In this document: positions 16,820 to 25,097 of the stretch, piece by piece | Layout of the letters: every line of letters starts with the position of its first letter | Position numbering within the stretch: position 1 is the stretch's first letter | Assembly: GCA_013373375.1 (NCBI GenBank) | Contig: JABXHY010000016.1 | Coordinates: 1 to 50,338 of the forward strand | Source: Gammaproteobacteria bacterium | Lineage (GTDB): Bacteria > Pseudomonadota > Gammaproteobacteria > Enterobacterales > Kangiellaceae | Direction: 5' to 3' | DNA: 50,338 nucleotides | Made by a program: the position numbers and the translations under genes | The notes under the pieces: generated by a model | What the model saw: only the letters and a program-made list of their open reading frames with translations | Told to the model about the DNA's origin: nothing | The model's database searches: none

Positions 16820-17623
16820 CTAATATGAGGCAAATATCTTGTTGGATTCTTGTTGTTTAATCTGATTAAGTAGAGAGAAAATGCTATTCCAAAGTAACAG
16901 CTTACTTTCAAGTATCTGTTCTATCACCGATAAACAATCTCGATATTTATTATTGTTGTTATTACACAATCTTACGAGCAATGAGAGCGTCAGCGTTCCA
17001 TGCTTTGTAAAGTCCTCCTTTACATAGCGCTCTTGATAATAGCTCTTGATGTAATAATGAAAGCTTTTAGTTTGTTTCGGGTGTTGTTTATTTAATGATG
17101 AGGTCGCCTTAATAAAAGGCTTTGGTAATCGAACACTCTGTTCTGCAGAAAAAGCCGCCGCAATTTCTCTAAGAGAGCCGTTCTTGATGATTTGTTGTAT
17201 TGTAATTATGTAGTTTTTCAGCGGTGACGAAAGATAACTCAAATCTAGAAAAGAATGTTCTCCATGACTCAAAGAGTCGATCATTTTATTAATACTTGAA
17301 GTGTTTGCATTACAATCGCTCATCGACTGAAGATACCACTCAAAGGTTGAAAGCCCTCCTACCAATTCATTAGATTCCTCTCGACATACAAGTTCGTTAA
17401 TCATTCTTCGTATTGAAGGATCACCTACAGGAATCCAAGGAGCAGAAGCACAAGTCAGGTTACACTGCATAGCTTTGAGTAAAGATAAATATCCCCACAC
17501 TGTAAATATATGATGCTCCATAAATACTTTTAAATCTTCAATAAAATGTATGCAGTTAAATAGCGGGTGATTATTGAGAGAGTTATCCAAATATTGAATT
17601 CTGGAAGACTTGAAACTTAGCAT
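16820..17623 (-). CDS. DUF3050 family protein, divergent member
   Basis: Matches my recollection of the DUF3050 family (heme-oxygenase-like helical fold, function unknown). Supporting pieces are DLKVFMEHHIFTVWGYLSLLKAMQ-like sequence near residues 30-55, LTCASAPWIPVGDPSIRRMINELV, the EES motif, TFEWYLQSM, and KHGTLTLSLLVRLC with LLLWNSI near the end. Some residues I recall as conserved histidines appear replaced: STFEWY where SHFE is expected, and ERYVKEDFTKHG where RHIELD..HG is expected. The ATG at 17623 has GGAGG 8 nt upstream, so the longer TTG start at 17638 is rejected. Contains a run of five Asn. Convergent with fpr. It may be a degenerate or specialised relative of HO-like oxidases (inference). 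Confidence 0.7.
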   Translation of the reverse strand: MLSFKSSRIQYLDNSLNNHPLFNCIHFIEDLKVFMEHHIFTVWGYLSLLKAMQCNLTCASAPWIPVGDPSIRRMINELVCREESNELVGGLSTFEWYLQSMSDCNANTSSINKMIDSLSHGEHSFLDLSYLSSPLKNYIITIQQIIKNGSLREIAAAFSAEQSVRLPKPFIKATSSLNKQHPKQTKSFHYYIKSYYQERYVKEDFTKHGTLTLSLLVRLCNNNNNKYRDCLSVIEQILESKLLLWNSIFSLLNQIKQQESNKIFASY

Positions 17624-17773
17624 TACAACTGCCTCCAAAGAAGGGTTATAAGATATAAGCTAGGAAGTGACCAGGCAGAGTTCAAGAATGACTGCTGGAA
17701 TCTGTAATGTTATTCATCAAAAGAAAAACAAATATCGGATTGGTGCGATTTTATAGATTATTGATTTGAGATA

Positions 17774-17800
17774 GCAGTGTAGACGGAATCTCTACACTGC
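17774..17800. terminator. Perfect 10-bp hairpin downstream of the M28 peptidase
   Basis: GCAGTGTAGA (17774-17783) and TCTACACTGC (17791-17800) with a 7-nt loop. It lies 27 bp past the peptidase stop on the minus strand. No T run follows on the minus strand, so it is an atypical terminator or an mRNA 3' stabiliser. The rest of 17639-17773 shows no gene. Confidence 0.45.
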
Positions 17801-17826
17801 GATTAATTTATAATGGTCATTACTGC

Positions 17827-19203
17827 CTATTCAAAAGCGCCATTTGGACCAGGAAAAACAACCGGGCTTTCAAATCCATCATCACTGACAGCAGCAACAC
17901 CAAAAAAGTAATTATCAATGACAACATTTTCTAAAGTGAACTCATTGACCATTCCAACGTATCGGCTAAATTGCCATTGAGGTTGATCGGTATATCGCCA
18001 ATAAATTTTATAACCACTAATTGTTTTTGATAATGACTTGTCAAGTTGTTGCCACTTTAACGTTGTGTCTGGCTGAACAGCGCCTGAAATTTCAACCTTA
18101 GTTGGGGGCGCAGGAGCCCATGCCATTGAAGCCAAAGAAACAGCATTTAACGCAGTTAGCTTCGCGGCATATGGGAAGTTGACACCTTCAATAGTGTCGC
18201 CATAAACAATATTGTCTTCCGTTCTCAAATCCTGATGCTGTCGATGATAGTGTTCGTTAGTTTCCATAATCCTAACGCCTGGGAATCCCACTTCATTAAA
18301 CGGACGATGATGACCGCCTCGTCGGAATCGATCCAATCGATAAACCATCATAGTATCGAGATTAGGAATATAGTGATCCGCTATTCTATCGACATAACGA
18401 GCTAAATTACGACTGGGAGAGTCGACTTCTCCACCAGTGAAACGCCTTAATCTTCTTTCTTCTTCTGTTTCGACAGCTCGGGTTCCTTCAGAAAAAATGC
18501 GTGCAGTAGTGTTGTTTATAATCCCATTGATACCTTCGATATTTCCAATCATATCGTTATTAAGAACTGCATGTATTCGCCATTTTTGTTTCAATGCATA
18601 ATCAGCAACTATTTTTCCGCCAAACAGTCCTTGCTCCTCGCCTGCGAGTGCTGCATAAATAATTGAGCCGTCAAATGTATACTGACTTAAAACACGAGCC
18701 GCTTCTATAGTTCCGGCAACACCTGAGGCATTGTCATTTGCACCTGGCGACTCAGATTTATAATTCAAAGGGTCTGTGACACGAGAATCAATATCTCCCG
18801 ACATCATTACAAATCGATTAGGCTCGGATTTACCTCGTTGGATAGCGATAACACTCACCACTTCCGTAGGTTCAGGAATGCGCTTTTCTCCTTTAATTGT
18901 GTCGCTTACGTAAATAACTTCAAGACATCCACCACAGCTAGACGAAATTTTCTCAAACTCCTGTTTAATCCATCTGCGCGCGGCACCAATCCCTTTTGAT
19001 TCAGACTTGGTATCTGACAATGTGTGGCGAGTACCAAAACTTACCAACTTACGAATATCTTGCTCAATACGTTTGGCGGAAACTTTCTTTACAATGTCAT
19101 GAAGTTTCTGCTGGTCTTGATCGCTGGCATGCCCCAAGTTGTTCATTGCCATAATTATCGAAAAAGCGAGCGGAGCTATAAGAGTAGTCATTTTGAATTT
19201 CAC
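17827..19203 (-). CDS. Secreted M28-family metallopeptidase with fibronectin III-like C-terminus
   Basis: Likely zinc aminopeptidase exported by Sec. A signal peptide (lysine-rich start, hydrophobic core to about residue 26, NLGHASD) precedes an M28 domain at about 45-365. Metal ligands and catalytic residues are seen in SPGANDNASG (Asp), LAGEEQGLFGG (Glu-Glu), LNNDMIGN (Asp) and EHYHRQHQDLRTED (His). The first ligand motif reads SGDIDSRV, Asp in place of the classic His (usually GxHxDS). The last ~90 residues look like a fibronectin type III domain (PPTKVEISGAVQPDTTLKWQQ-like, then GYKIYWRY). It begins with GTG, preceded by AGGAGG at ideal spacing. It follows the S9 peptidase gene, separated by a terminator. 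Confidence 0.85.
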   Translation of the reverse strand: MKFKMTTLIAPLAFSIIMAMNNLGHASDQDQQKLHDIVKKVSAKRIEQDIRKLVSFGTRHTLSDTKSESKGIGAARRWIKQEFEKISSSCGGCLEVIYVSDTIKGEKRIPEPTEVVSVIAIQRGKSEPNRFVMMSGDIDSRVTDPLNYKSESPGANDNASGVAGTIEAARVLSQYTFDGSIIYAALAGEEQGLFGGKIVADYALKQKWRIHAVLNNDMIGNIEGINGIINNTTARIFSEGTRAVETEEERRLRRFTGGEVDSPSRNLARYVDRIADHYIPNLDTMMVYRLDRFRRGGHHRPFNEVGFPGVRIMETNEHYHRQHQDLRTEDNIVYGDTIEGVNFPYAAKLTALNAVSLASMAWAPAPPTKVEISGAVQPDTTLKWQQLDKSLSKTISGYKIYWRYTDQPQWQFSRYVGMVNEFTLENVVIDNYFFGVAAVSDDGFESPVVFPGPNGAFE

Positions 19204-19226
19204 AAGTAAACCTCCTACTTTTCAAT

Positions 19227-19256
19227 AAAGAAGCCGATAAATATCGGCTTCTTTTT
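19227..19256 (-). terminator. Terminator between S9 and M28 peptidase genes
   Basis: A long perfect stem, AAAGAAGCCGATA (19227-19239) with TATCGGCTTCTTT (19242-19254). T-rich flanks are present on both strands, with a better run on the plus strand. It should end or attenuate the S9 peptidase transcript before the M28 gene. Confidence 0.75.
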
Positions 19257-19304
19257 GATCATTGATAAACGAGCAATATTTAAACTCGAATTTAAAGGTA
19301 TACG

Positions 19305-21338
19305 CTAAGATTCGTCATCAAGATTCTTAGCGTGATCGAGCTCATAAGGTGGTAACGACTTTCCTTTGTTCTTGCCCATTAAGTAAAACTCCATCCAACG
19401 CATGAGACGTTTGGCGTAATCCAATTGAGCAGGTGCTTTACGGTTTCCATGACCTTCACCAGGATAGTAGACTAGTCTTACTGGAGTATCAGTGCGAGTT
19501 TTTATGTAGCGATACAGCTCCATAGATTGTGCAGGATGAACTCGAGTGTCATTTTTACCATGCATGATTAAAATCGGAGTTTTAGCTTTATCTGTATGGA
19601 AAATAGGACTTCTTTCGAGCATCCACATCCATTTATCCCAAGGGTAATTGCGCGCGTGTACATTGTACATTTCTTTAGGAATATCGGTAGTTCCAAATTT
19701 AGACAGTTGATTGGATATTCCAACAAACATAACGCTGGCAGCAAAATGTTCACTCAACGCAGTTGCAGCCCAAGCCGATGCATACCCACCGTAAGAGCCA
19801 CCAGTTATCCCTACTTTTTCTTTATCAACTAATCCAATATTTGATAGGTGATCAATGGCATCAACAAGGTCATTAAACTCAGCACCAGCATAATCGGCTT
19901 GTCCAAGTTTACTGTGCTCGACACCTTTACCAGTGCTACCTCGATAATTCGGTAAAAACACAGCGAAACCATTCGCTGCCGCATATTTAGTCGGGTAACT
20001 GTAACGATCCAGCCATTCATTCGAAATATGCGCTTCTGGACCACCATGCACCATCATAATTAGTGGATAGCGTTTTCGTTTACTGTAATCAACCGGATAA
20101 ACCAAGACGCCATCAAGTTCTACTCCATCTCTTGCTTTGTAGGTTATCGACTCTTGCTTCGGCATTTTAATATCTTTCAACCAATCATTAGAGTCCGTTA
20201 GCCTGGCAAGCTTCCCATCATTAATTGAATAAACTTCTCGTGGATGTTTTGAAGAGCTAATCGTACTCACTAATTTTCCATCATTAGATCTGGACAGTCC
20301 TCGGAGTACGGCTTTGCCAAGTGGCAATAACGATTTACTTTGTTTGCTATCTAAATTAATGACGCCTAATTCAGTGCTAGTGCCTTTTGCTCCAACATAA
20401 GACAATTGATAGTCCGATAGCCATTCGATAATTTGTACGTGTCCAAGATAGTTAGGTAACACCTCTTCTATTTTTCCATTAGACGCTCTTGCAACAAACA
20501 ATCGCCCATCTGCAGGATCGTTCTTATCAACTGCACCTATAATCGCCACATACTTACCGTCTGGAGACCACTCAGCTTGTCCAAGCTTTCCTTCAGTTTT
20601 AAATGCCTGAATTTTTACGCCATCCATTTTATAAATAGCATACTCAGATGAAGTATAGTTATCATCAATGTGTGGTGTTGGCGCGGTTCGTAGTAGCAAG
20701 CGCTCTTTATTGGGATGATATTGAATCGAGAGTACATGCGCATCAATATCTAACTTTTGGGGCTTCGCATCTGGCTCGTTTAAATCTAATGTGTAAACAT
20801 GATTAAACGTCATGTCTTCTTCGTAAACTTCGGCTTTAAACCCCTTCTCTTTTAATTTTTTATCATCGGCAGGTTCTTTATCTTTGGCGATAAAGCTCAA
20901 TTCGCTACCATCAGGTTTTAGACTATAAGAACCAATATTGTTGACGTGACTGACAATTTTTTTAGACTCTCCACCATCAACCGGAATTGAATAAATACTG
21001 GTAAACTTATCGTCGTTACGCTTCGCCAAATAGTAAATATGCTTTGAATCCGCAGACCAATTGATCGCTCGAACACTTACATCACCAGTTATATAGGAAC
21101 GACTGTTGCCTTTTTCATTGACAAGATGAAGCTCAACTCTGTGACTACCGTCTTTATCTTTATAGGGCGTTCTAGGCTTAACTAATGTGTAAGCTGTAAA
21201 ACGACCATCTGGAGAAATTTTGCTCGTTCCAACGTAGTGAGCAGTAACCGTTTGCTCAAGCGTCATTGCCTCTGGTTTTGCAAATAACGAAACCGAAAAG
21301 AAAAGAGGCAATAATAATATGTACCAATGTTTATTCAT
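19305..21338 (-). CDS. Secreted S9-family (prolyl oligopeptidase/DPP-like) serine peptidase
   Basis: Exported peptidase of 677 residues. A signal peptide (MNKHWYILLLPLFFSVSLFA) precedes a beta-propeller of TolB/WD40-like blades (SPDGRFTAYTLV, NWSADSKHIYYLAK, WSPDGKYVAIIG). An alpha/beta hydrolase domain covers roughly the last 260 residues. The catalytic serine is in GITGGSYGGYASAW, the Asp in MHGKNDTRVHPAQS and the His in PGEGHGNR. It likely trims peptides in the periplasm or outside the cell. The second ATG is chosen because GAGG lies 7 nt before it, inside the longer reading that would start at 21350. With the M28 gene it forms a peptide-scavenging pair. Confidence 0.9.
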   Translation of the reverse strand: MNKHWYILLLPLFFSVSLFAKPEAMTLEQTVTAHYVGTSKISPDGRFTAYTLVKPRTPYKDKDGSHRVELHLVNEKGNSRSYITGDVSVRAINWSADSKHIYYLAKRNDDKFTSIYSIPVDGGESKKIVSHVNNIGSYSLKPDGSELSFIAKDKEPADDKKLKEKGFKAEVYEEDMTFNHVYTLDLNEPDAKPQKLDIDAHVLSIQYHPNKERLLLRTAPTPHIDDNYTSSEYAIYKMDGVKIQAFKTEGKLGQAEWSPDGKYVAIIGAVDKNDPADGRLFVARASNGKIEEVLPNYLGHVQIIEWLSDYQLSYVGAKGTSTELGVINLDSKQSKSLLPLGKAVLRGLSRSNDGKLVSTISSSKHPREVYSINDGKLARLTDSNDWLKDIKMPKQESITYKARDGVELDGVLVYPVDYSKRKRYPLIMMVHGGPEAHISNEWLDRYSYPTKYAAANGFAVFLPNYRGSTGKGVEHSKLGQADYAGAEFNDLVDAIDHLSNIGLVDKEKVGITGGSYGGYASAWAATALSEHFAASVMFVGISNQLSKFGTTDIPKEMYNVHARNYPWDKWMWMLERSPIFHTDKAKTPILIMHGKNDTRVHPAQSMELYRYIKTRTDTPVRLVYYPGEGHGNRKAPAQLDYAKRLMRWMEFYLMGKNKGKSLPPYELDHAKNLDDES

Positions 21339-21430
21339 GAAAAACCTCATTGTAATTTTATTAAAAAGTCCGATTGAAATATCAATGGCTTTTATATTAA
21401 TTAAAATCGTTTAACTAACGATAAAATTAA

Positions 21431-21471
21431 AATGCTTTTGCTAACTATTCAGCAGTAGAGAGCATTTTTTT
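21431..21471 (-). terminator. Terminator after the EamA transporter gene
   Basis: AATGCT (21431-21436) and AGCATT (21461-21466) close a larger imperfect hairpin with an inner GCT/AGC pairing. A/T runs flank both sides. It is directly next to the EamA stop. Moderate confidence because the stem is interrupted. Confidence 0.5.
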
Positions 21472-21473
21472 AT

Positions 21474-22349
21474 CTAGACAACTTTTTGTCCAGACCATTT
21501 GCTGTACACCAATAGTACATTTGAAATGACAATTATTGAAGCTCCAATGATCATTGCGAGGGTAATATCCTCTTCGACAAATAAAATACTAATGCCTATC
21601 GCCAAAGGTATATACAAGTAGTACAGCATTCCAGATACCACTCCTGAGAGTTCTGTCGTAGCCTTAATCCATAAGGTGTGCGCAAATAAAGTTGAAATAA
21701 CACCGAGTGCTAATAATCCCAACCAATCGTTTGCCGATAGTGTCCAAGACTCACCAATGCCCCACGGCGCAAATACAAGCAGAGCAAAGAAAAACTGAGC
21801 CCATGCTCTCTGATTAGTGTCTATCGAATTTGTTTTTCGATGTAGAATTGGCAGCACGGCGTATAAAAATCCACTCAAAATACCAGCTACAGCACCTATG
21901 AAGAATTCCGACTCCCAGTGCAATTCAGGAATCACTAAATACAAGCCTATAAAAGCGATGACAACTAAAAGTAATTCTATTTTTGTTACGGACTGTTTAA
22001 GAATGACAGCACTCAATAATAATAAATGCATACCATAAGTCGATACTGTGATAGCAGCAATAGATGGGGTTGATAACTTTATGCTTTTAAAATACAAGAA
22101 CCAATGCACTGCAAATACACAGCCAATCGATATGAGGCTCAACCATTGTCGCTTTGACAAATTATAAAAACTAATCTTTTTTAATAGTAACCATACGGAT
22201 AAGCCTGCACTTGCGATTAATAGTCTAACAGTCGCTATTTCAATTACACTGCCAGAGTTTAATTTAATCAACGTAGGCACTGCTGCCATTAAAACTATGG
22301 CACTAATTGCGGCTAAAACTGCATTAGTTGTCGTATTAGTTAGTTTCAT
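21474..22349 (-). CDS. EamA/DMT-family transporter
   Basis: Inner-membrane permease of the drug/metabolite transporter superfamily, 291 residues with about ten hydrophobic segments in two EamA repeats (NAVLAAISAIVLMAAVPTLI at the start, EFFIGAVAGILSGFLYAVLP opening the second half). Family members export amino acids, metabolites or nucleotides, and the substrate here is unknown. It is the last gene of a three-gene unit, 29 nt after the alpha/beta hydrolase, with a terminator behind it. Confidence 0.85.
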   Translation of the reverse strand: MKLTNTTTNAVLAAISAIVLMAAVPTLIKLNSGSVIEIATVRLLIASAGLSVWLLLKKISFYNLSKRQWLSLISIGCVFAVHWFLYFKSIKLSTPSIAAITVSTYGMHLLLLSAVILKQSVTKIELLLVVIAFIGLYLVIPELHWESEFFIGAVAGILSGFLYAVLPILHRKTNSIDTNQRAWAQFFFALLVFAPWGIGESWTLSANDWLGLLALGVISTLFAHTLWIKATTELSGVVSGMLYYLYIPLAIGISILFVEEDITLAMIIGASIIVISNVLLVYSKWSGQKVV

Positions 22350-22378
22350 TAGTACAGGTTATTACTGCTCTATAAAGT

Positions 22379-23269
22379 CTATGATTTAATTAAACTTCTT
22401 CGAATTGATATTTGTTGAATTAGGTTTTCTGACCACTCTTCTGATTTTTCGAGCATAGGAAAATGACCACAATCATCAATCCACTTTAATTGACTTACAG
22501 GACACTCTTTTTGAATGGTTGTTGCGATAACTGACTGTGCTATTGGATCATTCCGGGCCCAAATCAAATCGACTGGTAACTGAGATGTCTTTAAAGCGTT
22601 AATCCAGCGATGCCAAAATTTTTCTCGTTCAAGGGAATATCGGCTTATATTAGCAAGAACTCTTCTTCCTTGTTCTCTTATAAGCATTGCCCAGTGGCTC
22701 TCTAACTCTTCGTTAGTAACCATGTTTTTATCATAGAATATAGCTTCAATATTTTTTTTAAATGAAGAAAAAGGTGTAACTCGAGCGATAAAAGGACCAA
22801 TGATAGGTCGTCGTAATAACTTTTGAATCAATCGTAGTTTTGCTAGTTCAATGTAAACTGAGCCATTAGATAAAACGTAGTTAACTATTGAAACAGTACT
22901 ATTTTCAATTGGTTGTCGCGCCATTATTTCAGTGGCAATACTCGTTCCATAATCATGTGCGAAAATTGAAACATCTTGAACGCCTAATTGTCGCCACAGT
23001 AAAATTGCAATATCCGCTTGCTCAATTAAAGAATACGAATAACTAACAGGTTTATCAGAAGCCCCAAAACCTAAGTGATCATGTACAATCACTCGAAAAT
23101 GCTGAGACAAAAGAGGCAATGCTTTGTGATAGTCGAAACTTGATGTTGGAAAACCGTGTAAGATACATAACACAGGTTTATTACCGCCCGTATCAATAAA
23201 GAAGACACGATGTCCCTTCACATCAATCGACTCTCCTTTATCCAACCATTGTTGAGCGAGCTTATTCAT
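22379..23269 (-). CDS. Alpha/beta hydrolase with Asp nucleophile (haloalkane dehalogenase/epoxide hydrolase-like)
   Basis: A 296-residue alpha/beta hydrolase. The oxyanion-hole motif is HGFPT (residues 38-42), HDHLGFGASDKP follows, and the nucleophile elbow AHDYG places Asp at residue 106. The acid is probably Asp in DLIWARNDPIAQ and the base His in CGHFPMLEKSEEW. An Asp nucleophile is the pattern of haloalkane dehalogenases, epoxide hydrolases, MEST-like proteins and OleB beta-lactone decarboxylases, not of esterases. The substrate cannot be named. It lies 12 nt after an acyl-CoA synthetase gene, so a hydrophobic acyl-derived substrate is plausible (inference). Confidence 0.82.
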   Translation of the reverse strand: MNKLAQQWLDKGESIDVKGHRVFFIDTGGNKPVLCILHGFPTSSFDYHKALPLLSQHFRVIVHDHLGFGASDKPVSYSYSLIEQADIAILLWRQLGVQDVSIFAHDYGTSIATEIMARQPIENSTVSIVNYVLSNGSVYIELAKLRLIQKLLRRPIIGPFIARVTPFSSFKKNIEAIFYDKNMVTNEELESHWAMLIREQGRRVLANISRYSLEREKFWHRWINALKTSQLPVDLIWARNDPIAQSVIATTIQKECPVSQLKWIDDCGHFPMLEKSEEWSENLIQQISIRRSLIKS

Positions 23270-23281
23270 GTCGTAGACTAA

Positions 23282-24955
23282 TTATAGTTGTTCAGTATTT
23301 AAATCACTGGTATCACACCATACAACACTGATCTTTTTTGAACTTGGATTTTGCTCAATCAATTTTGCGTAACGTTTATCAATTTCTTGTCGACGTATTT
23401 TCAAGGTTGGTGTCATTAAACCATTTTCGGTCGTCCAGTCTTCATCAACAACCAGTATTAGATTAATTCTCTCATGTGCTTCAAGCTGTTGATTCGATTT
23501 ACTCAATACTTCAAATACTTGTTTTTCAAGCGACTTTTTATTTTCTTTACTCCATGATTGTAAATAACTAACAATCGCGACTGGATGGGGTAAATTAGCA
23601 CCGGTAACGCACAAATGATCAACCGATAGTTGAGGGTGTAATTTATTTTCAATAGGAACTGGCGAAATATACTTCCCTTTTGATGTTTTAAAAATTTCTT
23701 TCACTCGCCCAGTAATAGTTAAGAAGTTATTGTGATCGATCTCGCCTAAGTCACCCGTTCGGAACCATCCGTCTTGAATTGCCATATCACTGAGTTCTTG
23801 CAGCTTGTAATAACCATCCATCAAACTACCATTTCTTAATAACACCTCTCCATTTTCAGCCAACATACATTCGGCTCCGGGGAAAGGTTGTCCGACAGTT
23901 CCAGGTTTTCGACTGTCGGGTAAATTAATATGTGAAAATCCTGCCGTTTCACTTAAGCCGTAAGCTTCGCAAATATTAATATCAAACTGCTCAAACCAAC
24001 GAATCACAGACTCGGGCAAGCTCGCGGCAGCGGACAAGGATAACCGATTCTCATCAAAGCCTAATCCACATTTAATTTTCTTTTTTAAACGATTTCCAAC
24101 GACAGGCAAATTAAGAATAAACTTGGTGAGTTTTGGACCTCCAAGTTTGGCTTCTACTCCTTGTTTTATTTTCATCCAAATTCGAGGTACACCAAAAAAT
24201 ATTGTTGGCTCAACAGATTTCAAATTTTTAGCAAAATGGTCGATCGACTCGACAAAACTAACTTGGGCACCGAAATAAAATGCGGCCATTTCAACGATCA
24301 TTCGCTCCGCGACATGCGCTAACGGCAAATACGAGAATAATCGATCAGTCGAGTCAATTCTAAAAACTTTTTCAACAGTAGTTAATGCTGAACTAATTGC
24401 ACGATAACTCAGCATCACTCCTTTAGGATTACCTGTGGTACCACTGGTATAAATAATAGTCGCAAGATCATCTGGTTTAGGCTGGTAAATATCTGACAGT
24501 AAGGTTTCTGCTCGTATTTCTTTTTCCCAAAACTTGAAATGTTCCTTTTCATTAAAGAATGAAATAACTTCGTAGGACTGGAAACTAGCCTTCTTATCGT
24601 TCCAATCAAATAGTTTTCCTACAAAAGCTAATTTAATATCACCATGTTGAAGAATGTAATCGATAGTTGATCGCCCGGCAGTTGGATAAATAGGAACCGA
24701 AATATGACCTGCTAATAAAATAGCAAGGTCGACAATAAACCATTCTGCACAGTTTAAAGAATAAATTGCCACATGACTTCGTGGTGGTAAGCGAGTCAAA
24801 TATTTCGCTAATTTTAATGCTTGCTCCCAAGTTTCACGGTACGTAATTTCTTTCCATTGACCTTTGGATGGCTGGCGCAAGAAAACGCCATCTGGCGAAG
24901 ATTCAACCCAATCCGAAAAACGATTGATAGGAGAAACATACTGAGACACAGTCAT
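23282..24955 (-). CDS. Long-chain acyl-CoA synthetase-like AMP-forming ligase
   Basis: Adenylate-forming enzyme of the ANL superfamily, 557 residues. It should activate a fatty or other carboxylic acid to acyl-AMP and then a thioester. The P-loop-like motif YTSGTTGNPKG is at about 169-179, followed by SYLPLAHVAERM, CEAYGLSETAG (adenine-binding), WFRTGDLGEID and the hinge GRVKEIFKTSKGKYISP with the late lysine. This arrangement is that of long-chain acyl-CoA synthetases. It is first in a unit with the Asp-type hydrolase and the EamA transporter, and the spacing suggests cotranscription. Confidence 0.88.
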   Translation of the reverse strand: MTVSQYVSPINRFSDWVESSPDGVFLRQPSKGQWKEITYRETWEQALKLAKYLTRLPPRSHVAIYSLNCAEWFIVDLAILLAGHISVPIYPTAGRSTIDYILQHGDIKLAFVGKLFDWNDKKASFQSYEVISFFNEKEHFKFWEKEIRAETLLSDIYQPKPDDLATIIYTSGTTGNPKGVMLSYRAISSALTTVEKVFRIDSTDRLFSYLPLAHVAERMIVEMAAFYFGAQVSFVESIDHFAKNLKSVEPTIFFGVPRIWMKIKQGVEAKLGGPKLTKFILNLPVVGNRLKKKIKCGLGFDENRLSLSAAASLPESVIRWFEQFDINICEAYGLSETAGFSHINLPDSRKPGTVGQPFPGAECMLAENGEVLLRNGSLMDGYYKLQELSDMAIQDGWFRTGDLGEIDHNNFLTITGRVKEIFKTSKGKYISPVPIENKLHPQLSVDHLCVTGANLPHPVAIVSYLQSWSKENKKSLEKQVFEVLSKSNQQLEAHERINLILVVDEDWTTENGLMTPTLKIRRQEIDKRYAKLIEQNPSSKKISVVWCDTSDLNTEQL

Positions 24956-25056
24956 ATGATCGATTTTTAATCTTGTTATGCTTTAGGTTGACTGAATGTA
25001 CCACAGTTATTAGCTTTGCTCACATTGCACTGCAATACATTGGCTTAATTACTGGC

Positions 25057-25088
25057 AAAAAAAATCCCATCATTTCGATGGGATTTTT
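25057..25088 (-). terminator. Rho-independent terminator after ppsA
   Basis: AAAATCCCATC (25061-25071) and GATGGGATTTT (25077-25087) with a 5-nt loop, with A and T runs on both sides. It ends the minus-strand ppsA transcript 10 bp past its stop. Confidence 0.85.
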
Positions 25089-25097
25089 AAATGAAAA

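Noticed and set aside
21474-24955. Complete ole (long-chain olefin) cluster
   Set aside because: Only two enzyme types resemble OleB and OleC. There is no thiolase or short-chain reductase nearby, and the ligase looks like a long-chain acyl-CoA synthetase.
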